Positions 26,173-34,314 of a DNA stretch of 64,000 bases are shown here, piece by piece. Below the pieces are notes generated by a model. The model saw nothing but the letters and a program-made list of their open reading frames with translations, was not told where the DNA came from and ran no database searches. The stretch comes from Bin5 sp022821545. GTDB lineage: Bacteria; Chloroflexota; Anaerolineae; Caldilineales; Caldilineaceae. The number at the start of each line of letters is the position of its first letter. Position 1 is the stretch's first letter. Both the position numbers and the translations under genes were made by a program. The DNA is taken from NCBI GenBank assembly GCA_963664085.2, contig CAXXLO010000002.1, forward strand, positions 3,410,001 to 3,474,000, given 5' to 3'.

Positions 26173-26276
26173 ACGGCGTACAGACTGACTTTGCCGCTCA
26201 TCCCCCTCAATCCACGAAGGTGGTCTTCGAACGGACCTGCCAGCACAGGGCAAGGCCTTTCGACTGAGCATCCGAA

Positions 26277-26420
26277 GCGGCGGGTTATCGGGCTTGGTGA
26301 ATTCTGCGTCACCCTACCGTTGCGGGACAGCGCCGGACTGGTTCATCTGAACTTCACCGGTCTTCCCCCATTGTGCGCCGCGCTTCCGGGCGGAGGGCGC
26401 ACCACTTCGGAAACCTATTT
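26277..26420 (-). promoter_or_regulatory. cobalamin riboswitch
   Basis: The minus-strand leader holds the conserved core of the cobalamin riboswitch in order: GGGGGAAGACCGGTGAA, CCAGTCCGGCGCTGTCCCGC, the B12 box continuing CAACGGTA, and near the 3' end AAGCCCGATAACCCGCC, which matches the AGTCAGGATACCTGCC-type closing block. It begins a few bases after the predicted transcription start and precedes two intrinsic terminators and cbiB. Binding of adenosylcobalamin or another cobalamin is expected to favour termination and so lower expression of cbiB, cobO, cobN, the binding protein and cobQ. Exact ends are approximate. Confidence 0.9.
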
Positions 26421-26433
26421 GATTGTTCGCGCA

Positions 26434-26463
26434 AGTATATGTCGATCGACACAACCCTGTCAA
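26434..26463 (-). promoter_or_regulatory. sigma-70 promoter of the cobalamin operon
   Basis: Minus strand: TTGACA (26463-26458), 18-bp spacer, TATACT (26439-26434). The start point would be at about 26427, a few bases ahead of the riboswitch. Near-consensus in both boxes. Confidence 0.85.
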
Positions 26464-26630
26464 CTTGACCGATCGAGTGCGAGAAGAGGGCGGCGGGGAG
26501 TGAGGAGAGGCTGACCCCTGACCACTGTCGTTTCGACAAACGCCATTTCAAGTTGCACGACTTTCAAGAAAACGCGAAAATACTCAGTACGCCCCCTCTT
26601 GATACACCACGCCAAGTGGAGAGTCGAACG

Positions 26631-27485
26631 ATGAGCGACAACTACCAGCGAGATGGCTTCCTTCTTGTCAGGCAGGCGATTCCCCCCGCGGACCTCGAAC
26701 CGCTGCGCGCCTGCATCCACCGCCAAGTAGGCGTTTACGCCGCTGAAATGTTCAAAGACGGCAAAATCAAAGATCCGTTTGACGACCTGCCTTTCGGCCA
26801 GCGGCTTGCTGCCCTCCACCGCGAAAACGAGATCCGCCTCCGCTCATGGAACCAGCCCGCCCTCGGCCCCGAGCTGCACGGACTCATTCAACATCCCGGT
26901 ATCGTCGACGCCCTTGAACCGCTCCTGGGCCCAAACGTCAGCTTCAACGGTGACTACCATCTGCGCCCCAAAATGCCGGACAGCGAACTAACCGCCTTCC
27001 CTCTCCACCAGGACAGCCAGTATTACGGCAAACAGTCCCGCCACGCCCATATCATCACTGTCTGGATCCCACTTGTCGACGTCGACGAAAACAACGGCTG
27101 CCTCTACCTGATCCCCGGCAGCAACGCCTGGGAGCTCATCGACAGCAAGCGCGACAAGAACATGAACATGCGCTCTTTCGAGGATCCGGAAGAACGGGGC
27201 ACTCCAATTCCCATGCCGATGAAGATGGGCGACATTCTTCTCTTCTCCAACATGACCTTTCACGGCAGCAAAGTAAACCGCACAGCCAAAGTCCGTTGGA
27301 GCATCGACATCCGCTACTGCCGCACGCCGGGAACTTACGACGCGCCCCAGGAGGTCCTCGACGGCGAGGAGTTCATGCGCGCAAAACTGGAAAGGACAAA
27401 GAGGCCGCCCTTTAGCGTGCGCGGCCAGGGCGCCCCCGCAACCTACGCAGACTGGCAGGCTGCCTTCGACGCTCTCTACAGCTGA
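26631..27485 (+). CDS. phytanoyl-CoA dioxygenase family protein
   Basis: 284 residues from ATG 26631 (GGAG about 10 bp upstream; the frame extends 5' to 26553 without a better site). The facial triad comprises His and Asp of PLHQDSQYYG and the distal His of MTFHGSKVNRT, with Arg in VRWSIDIRYC for 2-oxoglutarate. It is closely similar in motifs to the 785-1750 protein. It is followed by two sialidase-type genes on the same strand (91-bp gap), so it may belong to a glycan- or lipid-degrading operon. Confidence 0.9.
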   Translation: MSDNYQRDGFLLVRQAIPPADLEPLRACIHRQVGVYAAEMFKDGKIKDPFDDLPFGQRLAALHRENEIRLRSWNQPALGPELHGLIQHPGIVDALEPLLGPNVSFNGDYHLRPKMPDSELTAFPLHQDSQYYGKQSRHAHIITVWIPLVDVDENNGCLYLIPGSNAWELIDSKRDKNMNMRSFEDPEERGTPIPMPMKMGDILLFSNMTFHGSKVNRTAKVRWSIDIRYCRTPGTYDAPQEVLDGEEFMRAKLERTKRPPFSVRGQGAPATYADWQAAFDALYS

Positions 27486-27576
27486 CCGTTACTTTTCGCG
27501 TCGCCGGCGGGCTCGCTGCCTGCCCCCTGCCTCCAACCACCTCAACAATCGCTTACCAGAACGCAAAGGAGCAGTT

Positions 27577-29184
27577 GTGCATATCCATCCACGCTCGGTC
27601 GCCAGCAAAGTATTTGACGTCTGGCGCAGCCCAGGCAGATTCACCAAGAATCCCGATATCATCGAGCTGCCTTCGGGCCGGCTCATGCTGATTTACTCCG
27701 ACACCGACTCCCACTGGTCCCAGGTAAACCAGGTTCTCACCCTGCTCGCCAGCGACGATGGCGGTCACACCTGGTTCAAGCACCGCGAAATCGACCAGGC
27801 AAACTTGCAAGAAGGCGACGAACGTCTCGTCACCCCCCGTCTCAGCCGCCTCAACGACGGCCGCCTCGTTGTGATCATCGACCACGACGACCACAGCCAT
27901 TTCCACGAGGACCAGCCCCCCGGCAACTGGCTCTACTGGAGTGAAGACGACGGCGATACCTGGACGGCTGCCCAGAAGCCAAACATCATGGGTTTCGAGC
28001 CCGACCGCATTCTCGATCTGCCCGACGGAAGGCTCGGCGTTGTCTCCCACATCATGCGCGGCGATACCCAGGAATTTGCCGTCATCCTCTCCTGCTCAGA
28101 AGACGGCGGCGAAACCTGGTACGAAGCGGCCACGGTCGCCTACGACGGCTACCACCGCGTCTGCGAAGGCGCCATCGTATTTCTCGACAACCCGGACGCC
28201 GCCGGCGGGCAGGAGCTGGCCTGCATCATGCGCGAAAACCACCATGCCGGCATCCCCTGTTTCGTCACCTTCTCCACCGACAGCGGTCGTACCTGGTCGC
28301 CGCTCCAGACGTGCCCCTTCGCCCTGGACCGCCCCTACGCCAAACAGCTCCCCGACGGCCGCATTTTCGTCAGCGGACGTCACGTCAACGGGCCCCTGGG
28401 AACTTACGGCTGGTGCGGCGACATCAAGGCAGAAGCGGGTACCTACCAGATCGGCGGGCCCCGCCGCAAGTACCAGGCAAGCCTGGAGGGCTCCGCTCTC
28501 GTCATCGACAACCTGCCCGGCCACGAAGCGCGCTACTGCTTACTGCCCCCGGAATCAGCACGCAGCGACATCCACATGGAAGCGCGGCTCAGGGTCGAAG
28601 GCCGGCCCGGCCAGCCCGCCGCCTTCATGTCGATCTCGAAGCTGGGCGTCGTTGTCAACGTCGCCGCTGACGGTATCTGGAGCCGCCAAGGCGCCGACTT
28701 CCGCCATCCCGTGGATATGACCGAATACCATACCCTGACCATCAGCCACCGCCGCGGCCTTCTGCGCATTCAAGTTGACGGCGAAACTGTAATCAACCAG
28801 TGCATCTTCCGCGAGGAGAAGCCAATCGGCGACTCCCGCCGCGCCGGCCCTCCCAGCGGCTACACACAGTTCGGTCAACCCGCCACCGGCGGACGAAGCC
28901 ACTGGCGTTACGTCTCCTATCGCGCTCAAAATCCCACCCTGGAAGATTTCGAATGGGAATGGGACGCAGCATCAGAGACCTTCCCCGACGATTACCAGCG
29001 CAACCGCATGATCCAGATCCACGGCAACCACCCGGAGCAGGCGCCGGCGCCGGATCACGGCTACTCCTCCTGGCTGATGCGCGAGGACGGCTCCATCATG
29101 TGGGTCGACTATACAAACTATGGCGACCCCGCGGGGTCCAGCCATCTGGTGGGTGTCTTCATCAACCAGGAAGATATCGACTGA
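27577..29184 (+). CDS. sialidase/BNR-repeat protein with C-terminal concanavalin-like domain
   Basis: 535 residues, GTG start with AAAGGAG 5 bp upstream. The N-terminal ~300 residues form a six-bladed-propeller-type domain. At least four Asp boxes (S-x-D-x-G-x-T-W pattern) are visible: ASDDGGHTWF, SEDDGDTWT, SEDGGETWY and STDSGRTWS. The C-terminal ~200 residues are beta-rich and begin near MEARLRVEGRPGQPAAF, consistent with a LamG-like lectin fold. No signal peptide is evident, so it may be cytoplasmic or exported by another route. Sialidases cleave terminal sialic acids, but BNR folds also serve other glycosidases. It is followed 15 bp later by a second sialidase. Confidence 0.85.
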   Translation: MHIHPRSVASKVFDVWRSPGRFTKNPDIIELPSGRLMLIYSDTDSHWSQVNQVLTLLASDDGGHTWFKHREIDQANLQEGDERLVTPRLSRLNDGRLVVIIDHDDHSHFHEDQPPGNWLYWSEDDGDTWTAAQKPNIMGFEPDRILDLPDGRLGVVSHIMRGDTQEFAVILSCSEDGGETWYEAATVAYDGYHRVCEGAIVFLDNPDAAGGQELACIMRENHHAGIPCFVTFSTDSGRTWSPLQTCPFALDRPYAKQLPDGRIFVSGRHVNGPLGTYGWCGDIKAEAGTYQIGGPRRKYQASLEGSALVIDNLPGHEARYCLLPPESARSDIHMEARLRVEGRPGQPAAFMSISKLGVVVNVAADGIWSRQGADFRHPVDMTEYHTLTISHRRGLLRIQVDGETVINQCIFREEKPIGDSRRAGPPSGYTQFGQPATGGRSHWRYVSYRAQNPTLEDFEWEWDAASETFPDDYQRNRMIQIHGNHPEQAPAPDHGYSSWLMREDGSIMWVDYTNYGDPAGSSHLVGVFINQEDID

Positions 29185-29199
29185 AAGGAGCGATACAGT

Positions 29200-30273
29200 A
29201 TGGGCACAGGCCAAAACTCGGGTCAACCACGCCTCCAGCAAGAGCACCTGTTCAGCAGCGGCGATGGCCGGTACCACACATATCGAATCCCCGCGCTTGC
29301 CGTATCTACCCGCGGCACGCTCCTGGCCTTCGCAGAGGGCCGCAAACACGGGCGCGGCGACGCCGGCGAAATCGACCTAATCCTTCGCCGCAGCTTCGAC
29401 AATGGCCGTACCTGGACCCCCATTCAGGTTGTCGTCACCGAAGCCGGCATGACTTGCGGCAACCCTTGCCCCGTTGTCGAACGCGAGACCGGCGCCATAT
29501 TTCTTCCATTCTGCAAGAACCTCGCCGACGGCGACGAGACCATGATCTGCGAGGGCAACGCGCCCCGAACAGTCTGGATCACCCACAGCGTCGACGACGG
29601 CGAAACCTGGAGCGAGCCTCGCGAAATCACCGCTTCCGTCAAAGATCCCAAATGGACGTGGTACGCCACCGGCCCCTGCCACGGCATCCAGCTCGACAGC
29701 GGCCGCCTCGTCGTCCCCTGCGATCACATCGTCGGCCTCCACCTCGACCGCAGCCGCGACCCGTACCACTCCCATGTCATTTACAGTGACGATCAAGGAG
29801 AAAGCTGGCAGCTCGGCGGCGACGTGGAAGTCGGCACCAATGAGTGCGCGATCGCCCAGCTCCAGGACGGCAGCCTCTACATCAACTGCCGCAACTTCGT
29901 CCGCGGCACGCAGAGAGCCGTCTCCCGCAGCTATGACCGCGGCCAGACCTTCACCGACTTCGTGTGGGACGAGACGCTGATTGAGCCGGTCTGCCAGGGC
30001 AGCCTGGATGCCCTCCCCGGCGGGCAGCTCCTCTTCGCCAATCCGGCCAGCACGCGACGGGAAAACATGACAGTCCGCCTCAGCTCCGACGGCGGCCGCA
30101 GCTGGCCGGCTGCCCGTTCTTTGCACGCCGGTCCTGCCGCCTATTCCGACCTGGCCGTCCTGCCCAGCGGCGAGCTCTGCTGCCTCTACGAGAGCGGCGA
30201 AAGCCAGCCCTACGAACGTCTTACCCTGGCCCGTTTCAACCTCGCCTGGCTTGAGGGGGAACCGGAGCGCTGA
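29200..30273 (+). CDS. exo-alpha-sialidase (GH33-like)
   Basis: 357 residues with GAAAGGAG upstream. It has the GH33 N-terminal signature TYRIPALAV (the Arg of the RIP motif binds the sialate carboxylate) and LLAFAEGRKHGRGDAGEIDL, which supplies the acid/base-region Asp. The Asp boxes are SFDNGRTWT, SVDDGETWS, SDDQGESWQ, SYDRGQTFT and SSDGGRSWP. A C-terminal Arg-bearing ENMTVRLSS and Tyr/Glu region fit the active site. No signal peptide is seen. Gene order PhyH-BNR-sialidase on one strand suggests host- or algal-glycan use. Confidence 0.9.
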   Translation: MGTGQNSGQPRLQQEHLFSSGDGRYHTYRIPALAVSTRGTLLAFAEGRKHGRGDAGEIDLILRRSFDNGRTWTPIQVVVTEAGMTCGNPCPVVERETGAIFLPFCKNLADGDETMICEGNAPRTVWITHSVDDGETWSEPREITASVKDPKWTWYATGPCHGIQLDSGRLVVPCDHIVGLHLDRSRDPYHSHVIYSDDQGESWQLGGDVEVGTNECAIAQLQDGSLYINCRNFVRGTQRAVSRSYDRGQTFTDFVWDETLIEPVCQGSLDALPGGQLLFANPASTRRENMTVRLSSDGGRSWPAARSLHAGPAAYSDLAVLPSGELCCLYESGESQPYERLTLARFNLAWLEGEPER

Positions 30274-30482
30274 TCACGGCTCGCCCACATTTCGCAGGGA
30301 CTACACGCTGCCGTCAACGAATTCTCGCCGGCTTCAAGCCCCTGTTTGCAGTGCCGAACGAAGCCAGTCCTCCGCTTCCGACCCATCGCCTTTCTTCCCT
30401 TTCTCTATCCTTTTTTACTCTCAACCTCCCTTTCAGTAAATCTCACCCCCATTTCAGGATGCACCGGTCACGGGCCAACTGT
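30274..30482. other. intergenic region without gene
   Basis: No coding frame was found. About 30371-30436 is a pyrimidine-rich stretch on the + strand (mostly C and T). The promoter of the next gene begins at 30483. Confidence 0.6.
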
Positions 30483-30511
30483 TTGACTTTAGAATTGCCT
30501 GTCGGTATACT
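30483..30511 (+). promoter_or_regulatory. sigma-70 promoter of the three-repeat lipoprotein gene
   Basis: TTGACT (30483-30488), 17-bp spacer, TATACT (30506-30511). The predicted start at about 30518 leaves a ~107-nt leader before ATG 30625. Confidence 0.75.
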
Positions 30512-30624
30512 CATCTGACCGCTGCTTTCACACCAACGGTCCTCCTGTCGGTGGCCGCTTGCCCGGTGCCCGGCAAGAGTAGTGCGCTCACTCAGACCAC
30601 GACCGCCTGAAGGAGAACGAACGC

Positions 30625-31737
30625 ATGCCTGCCAGAGATTGCACTCGATCCCGCGAATTGCCCCGGTCCGGAAATGGACCCCGGCCGCGCGGATCATTGT
30701 TCATTTGGATGGCTGCACTCTTCGCCGCAGTGGTCTTAAGCGCCTGCATCATCGTCAACCCTCCACCCTCTCCAACGCCAACGCCCATTCCGACCCCTAC
30801 ACCGACCCGTCAGACGGTTATCGATGCCGTTCGAGTCAGCGAGGGCGGAGATCCGCCGGTAATCGGTCAGACGGTGCGGGTCGCCCTCACTCTTGACGAG
30901 GACAACTATAGCGATCGCTCACGCTGGCAATGGGAACGCTCCGACGACGGCCTGACCAACTGGCGAAACGTTCCCGGCGCGCGGCTGACCGATTCTTCGC
31001 TCTACGCCCCGGTGGCCGCTGACGAAGGCAAGTACCTGCGCGCCTCCGTCGGTTTTCTCGACAGTGAGGAAGTCGCCAAGACAGCGGTGAGCCCAACGGT
31101 CGGACCCGTTGTCGGGGCGGAAATCGAGACCGACGCAGTGGAATTCGCATTCGGCAACGACCCTGCCGTCGTGAGCCGCGCCGTGCGCGCACGCGTCTCT
31201 CTCCCCAATTCCGATTACAGCGATTCCGGCCGTTGGCGCTGGGACCGCTCAGACAACGCCCTCAGAGGGTGGACCGACGTCACCGACTATGAGGCCGACG
31301 ATTCCTCGGTCTTCGTTCCCTCCTCACTCGAAAGCGGCAAATACCTGCGCGCCTCCGTGGTCTATCTCGACACCAACGGGGACTACAAGCGCGGGCTGAG
31401 CCAGACCATCGGCCCTGTCATCGCGGTCGATACGGTTGCCGACGCAGTCAGATTCCCGGCCGGGTCCAATCCGCCGCGCGTTGACACAAGGATCGAAGTC
31501 GAACTCACGCTGTCCGACAGCGATTACAGCGACCTTGGCAGCTGGAAGTGGGAGCGGTCCGACGACGGTCTCGGCAAATGGGAAGACATCACCGACTACG
31601 ACGCGGCGCGCTCCGACAGGTACACACCAACCGCCGCCGATGAAGGCAAATACCTGCGTGCATCCGCCCTCTACGTCGACAGCGAAGGCGAACGCAAAAG
31701 AGCCCTGAGTCAGACTATAGGCCCTGTGGTGGATTGA
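30625..31737 (+). CDS. surface lipoprotein with three tandem ~90-residue repeats
   Basis: 370 residues with GAAGGAG upstream. A basic N-terminus precedes a hydrophobic segment ending in lipobox VLSAC (Cys about residue 41). A Pro/Thr linker (PTPTPIPTPTPT) follows, then three repeats starting at about residues 64, 170 and 270. Each repeat reads through DYSD-x-G-x-W-x-W-[DE]RSD, W-x-D[IV]T-x-Y, [DE]xGKYLRAS and ends LSQTIGPV. A single copy of the same repeat closes the protein at 32381-33250. The fold looks like an immunoglobulin- or FN3-type beta sandwich (inference), suited to adhesion or scaffolding outside the cell. I do not know a name for the repeat. Confidence 0.8.
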   Translation: MPARDCTRSRELPRSGNGPRPRGSLFIWMAALFAAVVLSACIIVNPPPSPTPTPIPTPTPTRQTVIDAVRVSEGGDPPVIGQTVRVALTLDEDNYSDRSRWQWERSDDGLTNWRNVPGARLTDSSLYAPVAADEGKYLRASVGFLDSEEVAKTAVSPTVGPVVGAEIETDAVEFAFGNDPAVVSRAVRARVSLPNSDYSDSGRWRWDRSDNALRGWTDVTDYEADDSSVFVPSSLESGKYLRASVVYLDTNGDYKRGLSQTIGPVIAVDTVADAVRFPAGSNPPRVDTRIEVELTLSDSDYSDLGSWKWERSDDGLGKWEDITDYDAARSDRYTPTAADEGKYLRASALYVDSEGERKRALSQTIGPVVD

Positions 31738-31868
31738 TCGACTCTGGATTCCAGTGCCAACGGCGACAAATTGCCTTGCGGGCAGGCCGCCGTCCCTTCC
31801 CGTTGGGCAGCTCCCTCAAGCAAGCCTAAGCGCCTCGCCCCCAGACAACACCGTCCCAGCTCCTCCGC

Positions 31869-32033
31869 CTAATAGACAGTAGTGCTCTCGTAGCGGGTCA
31901 CCCTCTCCGGTTCTTCAGGGCGCCGTCTTACCATGGGTAAGCAAGCGTCAAACGACGCAACCCCGTAGCCGACGCCCGCGATCTGGCGCCAAGTGTCCCC
32001 CGATACTGGTTCCACGCCACTGCCAAAAAAGGG
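31869..32033 (-). pseudogene. orphan C-terminal gene fragment
   Basis: On the minus strand a 54-codon open stretch ends at a TAG (31871-31869) and is closed 5' by a TGA at 32036-32034. Its residues look protein-like (GDTWRQIAGVGYGVASFDAC then VRRRPEEPERVTRYESTTVY), but there is no start codon with a ribosome site. It looks like the tail of a gene that was deleted. The surrounding gap 31738-32233 holds nothing else I can support. Confidence 0.35.
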
Positions 32034-32233
32034 TCAGAGCAATTTTACGCCTCCCGTACGATCCATCGATTTCTTGGAGACGTTGACAGTTCGTAGACAA
32101 CCTGTCGATGACGGCCGCAAGGCCGAGATTCCCGTCTTCACGGAGGGAAAAACGGCTCTCTACCAGAGTATTTTTTCAGGAACAGGTCCGTTTCTGCCTG
32201 CCGATTCAGGACAGAGTTTCTTCAGCGGAAGGA

Positions 32234-32262
32234 TTTACAATCCAATTCCCAGCTACTATACT
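32234..32262 (+). promoter_or_regulatory. sigma-70 promoter of the FN3/repeat protein gene
   Basis: TTTACA (32234-32239), 17-bp spacer, TATACT (32257-32262). The predicted start at ~32269 gives a leader of ~112 nt. Same spacing and -10 as the promoter at 30483. Confidence 0.7.
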
Positions 32263-32380
32263 GGAAATTAAATCGACACGATGCAGAGCGTACTTTCGAT
32301 ACCGACAATTTGAGCCAGAGTAGTCACACAAGGCACTTCATTTCGGAGCCGTGGAATCATCCAGCCAGGAGGTCAATAGA

Positions 32381-33250
32381 ATGGCGAACTTGCCAATGAG
32401 AGAAGTAAGTCGCGTACAGATGGTCTTTCGTGTTTTCATACACGTGATTTTGCGCATGTGCGTTACCATGCTGCGTCTGCTGATTAACAAATTTTCTCTG
32501 GCGATTCTTGGAGCGATAATCGTGGTCGGCGCCATTGTGGCAGCGATGAGCATGGCGCCGCCCAGAAAGTCCGTTCAAGGTCAGGTGGAGCAGCATTCGA
32601 TGGAAGAGCTCACGGTCCAATTCGCTACCGCGCCTCTGCCGCTCTCGTTGCCCCTGCTCCACGTATCCTCCTATGACATTCAGTGGACGTCAGTGGGCAC
32701 CGGAGAGTCCTGGACGACCCAGGGAGAGATAACGATCTCCGGCGTCACCGAGGGTACCGAAGCGGTCTCCTATACCATCAAGGGCCTCGACCCCGAAAGA
32801 GTCTACCGTTTCCGTACACGAGGGCGAAACTTACTTGGCGCCGGTCCCTGGTCGGACTGGTTCCCGTCCAACGGGCTTGTTCCAGGGCCTGGACCGACAC
32901 CAACACCCGCGCCCACGGCCACACCTACGCCAACGCCTACCCCCCAGACCGAGACGAACACTGTCTATTTCAACACGGACGAGCGTCCAACTGTCGGACA
33001 GGAGCTCACGGCCCAACTGACGCTGTCGCAGGACGCTTACTCCAACCTCGGCGACTGGAACTGGCAGAGTTCCGAGACTGCGCTCAACGACTGGGTGGAT
33101 ATCACCGGCATTAGTGCCGGGGAGACGGACTCGTACACGCCGGTAAGCACAGATGTCGGTAAGTTCCTCAGGGTCTACGTGACCTACACCGACAGCGAGG
33201 GTATCCTGAAGCGCGGTCTGAGCCCGACCATCGGACCAGTGCAGGAATGA
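32381..33250 (+). CDS. membrane-anchored FN3-like protein with one copy of the 90-residue repeat
   Basis: 289 residues. The start ATG 32381 is fixed by AGGAGG 8 bp upstream, although the frame is open from 32351. A hydrophobic stretch at about 32-60 (FSLAILGAIIVVGAIVAAM) anchors it. An FN3-like domain (about 80-165; SSYDIQWTSVGTGESW, YTIKGLDPERVYRFRTRG) follows, then a PTPTPAPTATPTP linker. The C-terminal repeat runs from NTVYFNTDERPTVG to RGLSPTIGPVQE, the same unit that occurs three times in the upstream lipoprotein. This is probably an envelope protein. A strong terminator lies 60 bp downstream. Confidence 0.8.
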   Translation: MANLPMREVSRVQMVFRVFIHVILRMCVTMLRLLINKFSLAILGAIIVVGAIVAAMSMAPPRKSVQGQVEQHSMEELTVQFATAPLPLSLPLLHVSSYDIQWTSVGTGESWTTQGEITISGVTEGTEAVSYTIKGLDPERVYRFRTRGRNLLGAGPWSDWFPSNGLVPGPGPTPTPAPTATPTPTPTPQTETNTVYFNTDERPTVGQELTAQLTLSQDAYSNLGDWNWQSSETALNDWVDITGISAGETDSYTPVSTDVGKFLRVYVTYTDSEGILKRGLSPTIGPVQE

Positions 33251-33311
33251 AGTGACTGACCCTCGCGCAGCACCGTAGCGCCGGCTCCTTTGTTCGCACT
33301 GAAACAGACTT

Positions 33312-33361
33312 GGACGGCGCAGCGTACCCGGTTTCAAGGGGCGCTGCGCCGTCCGTTTTTT
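33312..33361 (+). terminator. intrinsic terminator after the FN3/repeat gene
   Basis: 13-bp perfect stem (GGACGGCGCAGCG with CGCTGCGCCGTCC), 17-nt loop, then GTTTTTT. Confidence 0.92.
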
Positions 33362-33379
33362 CCGACCTTTTCCATCCTG

Positions 33380-33408
33380 TTGCGCCCGTCCCCACTTTGA
33401 CATAAGAT
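33380..33408 (+). promoter_or_regulatory. candidate promoter of the PhyH gene at 33476
   Basis: TTGCGC (33380-33385), 17-bp spacer, TAAGAT (33403-33408), just past the terminator and ~68 bp before the ATG. Confidence 0.5.
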
Positions 33409-33475
33409 ACGGGTCACCCGGCCGGGAAGGCACTGTCGAGGCATGGAAAAACCAGTCGAACCATGAGGGTTAGAA

Positions 33476-34270
33476 ATGAGCGATCTTCATCTGCTGCAGT
33501 ATCTGTTCGATGTGCAAGGTTACCTGGTAATTGAAAACGCTTTGAGCAAGTCGGAAGTCGAAACGCTTAACCGCCTGCTCGATGCACAGCAGCTGCCCGC
33601 GCCGGGTCAGACACAACGTTTCGGCAGCGCGCCGAACGGCCCCGGCTTTCTCGCGTGGGGCCAACCCTTCGTCGATCTACTGGACGACCAGCGGATAATG
33701 CCGATCCTGCGGCTGCGTCTGGGTGACTGCTTCCGCCTGGACAGGATTTACGGCATGTACATGAAAGAGGGGATGGCGCGTGGACGGCTCCACGCCGATT
33801 ACGGAGCTACCTCACCGACCACGGGAGCGAACGCGGGCGAATACGTCCCTTTCCGCGATGATCAGATTTACAATGGTTTTGTGGTCGTGACCTGGTGCCT
33901 TTCCGATACAGGGCCGGGCAAGGGCGGGTTCTGCTGCATTCCCGGCAGCCACAAAAGCAATTACAAGCTGCCTCCGCAGATCGACGAAGCCCCCGAGGAC
34001 TCGCCCAGTGTCATCATTCCGGAAGCGCCCGCCGGTTCAGCCATCCTGTTCACCGAGGCCCTGACACACGGAACCGCCGCCTGGCAGGCACAGCACGAAC
34101 GAAGGGCTCTCCTCTACAAATACTGCATTTCACACGTGGCGTGGACCGCCAGGCGCGTCCAGCCGCCGCCGAATGCCGAACTGACGCCCCGTCAGCAGAT
34201 CCTCTTTCGCGATCCCGGCGATCCCTACAGACACTTTCCTTCCCTGTTCGACGAAGAGGTTGCTGTCTGA
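33476..34270 (+). CDS. phytanoyl-CoA dioxygenase family protein
   Basis: 264 residues, GAGGG before ATG 33476. The facial triad is His and Asp of GRLHADYGATSP and the distal His of EALTHGTAAW, with Arg in HERRALLYKY. It belongs to a PhyH subgroup with a short FLAWGQPFVDLLDD segment. It ends 45 bp from the convergent PhyH gene at 34315. It is a single-gene unit between a terminator and a convergent neighbour. Substrate unknown. Confidence 0.87.
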   Translation: MSDLHLLQYLFDVQGYLVIENALSKSEVETLNRLLDAQQLPAPGQTQRFGSAPNGPGFLAWGQPFVDLLDDQRIMPILRLRLGDCFRLDRIYGMYMKEGMARGRLHADYGATSPTTGANAGEYVPFRDDQIYNGFVVVTWCLSDTGPGKGGFCCIPGSHKSNYKLPPQIDEAPEDSPSVIIPEAPAGSAILFTEALTHGTAAWQAQHERRALLYKYCISHVAWTARRVQPPPNAELTPRQQILFRDPGDPYRHFPSLFDEEVAV

Positions 34271-34314
34271 TTCGGGTCAGAGGATCTCTTCCACCTTACC
34301 TGCCGTCCCCAATC

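Noticed and set aside
26125..26196. 23-codon frame (MSGKVSLYAVRHLAAFFFPG...) through terminator 1 into terminator 2, a possible leader peptide
   Set aside because: Purine tract GAGGGGG touches the ATG, too close to serve as ribosome site; codons fall on the terminator sequences by chance. The riboswitch already explains the leader.
31993..32271. 92-codon plus-strand frame in the intergenic gap
   Set aside because: No ribosome site, no recognisable motif, and it overlaps the promoter of the next gene.
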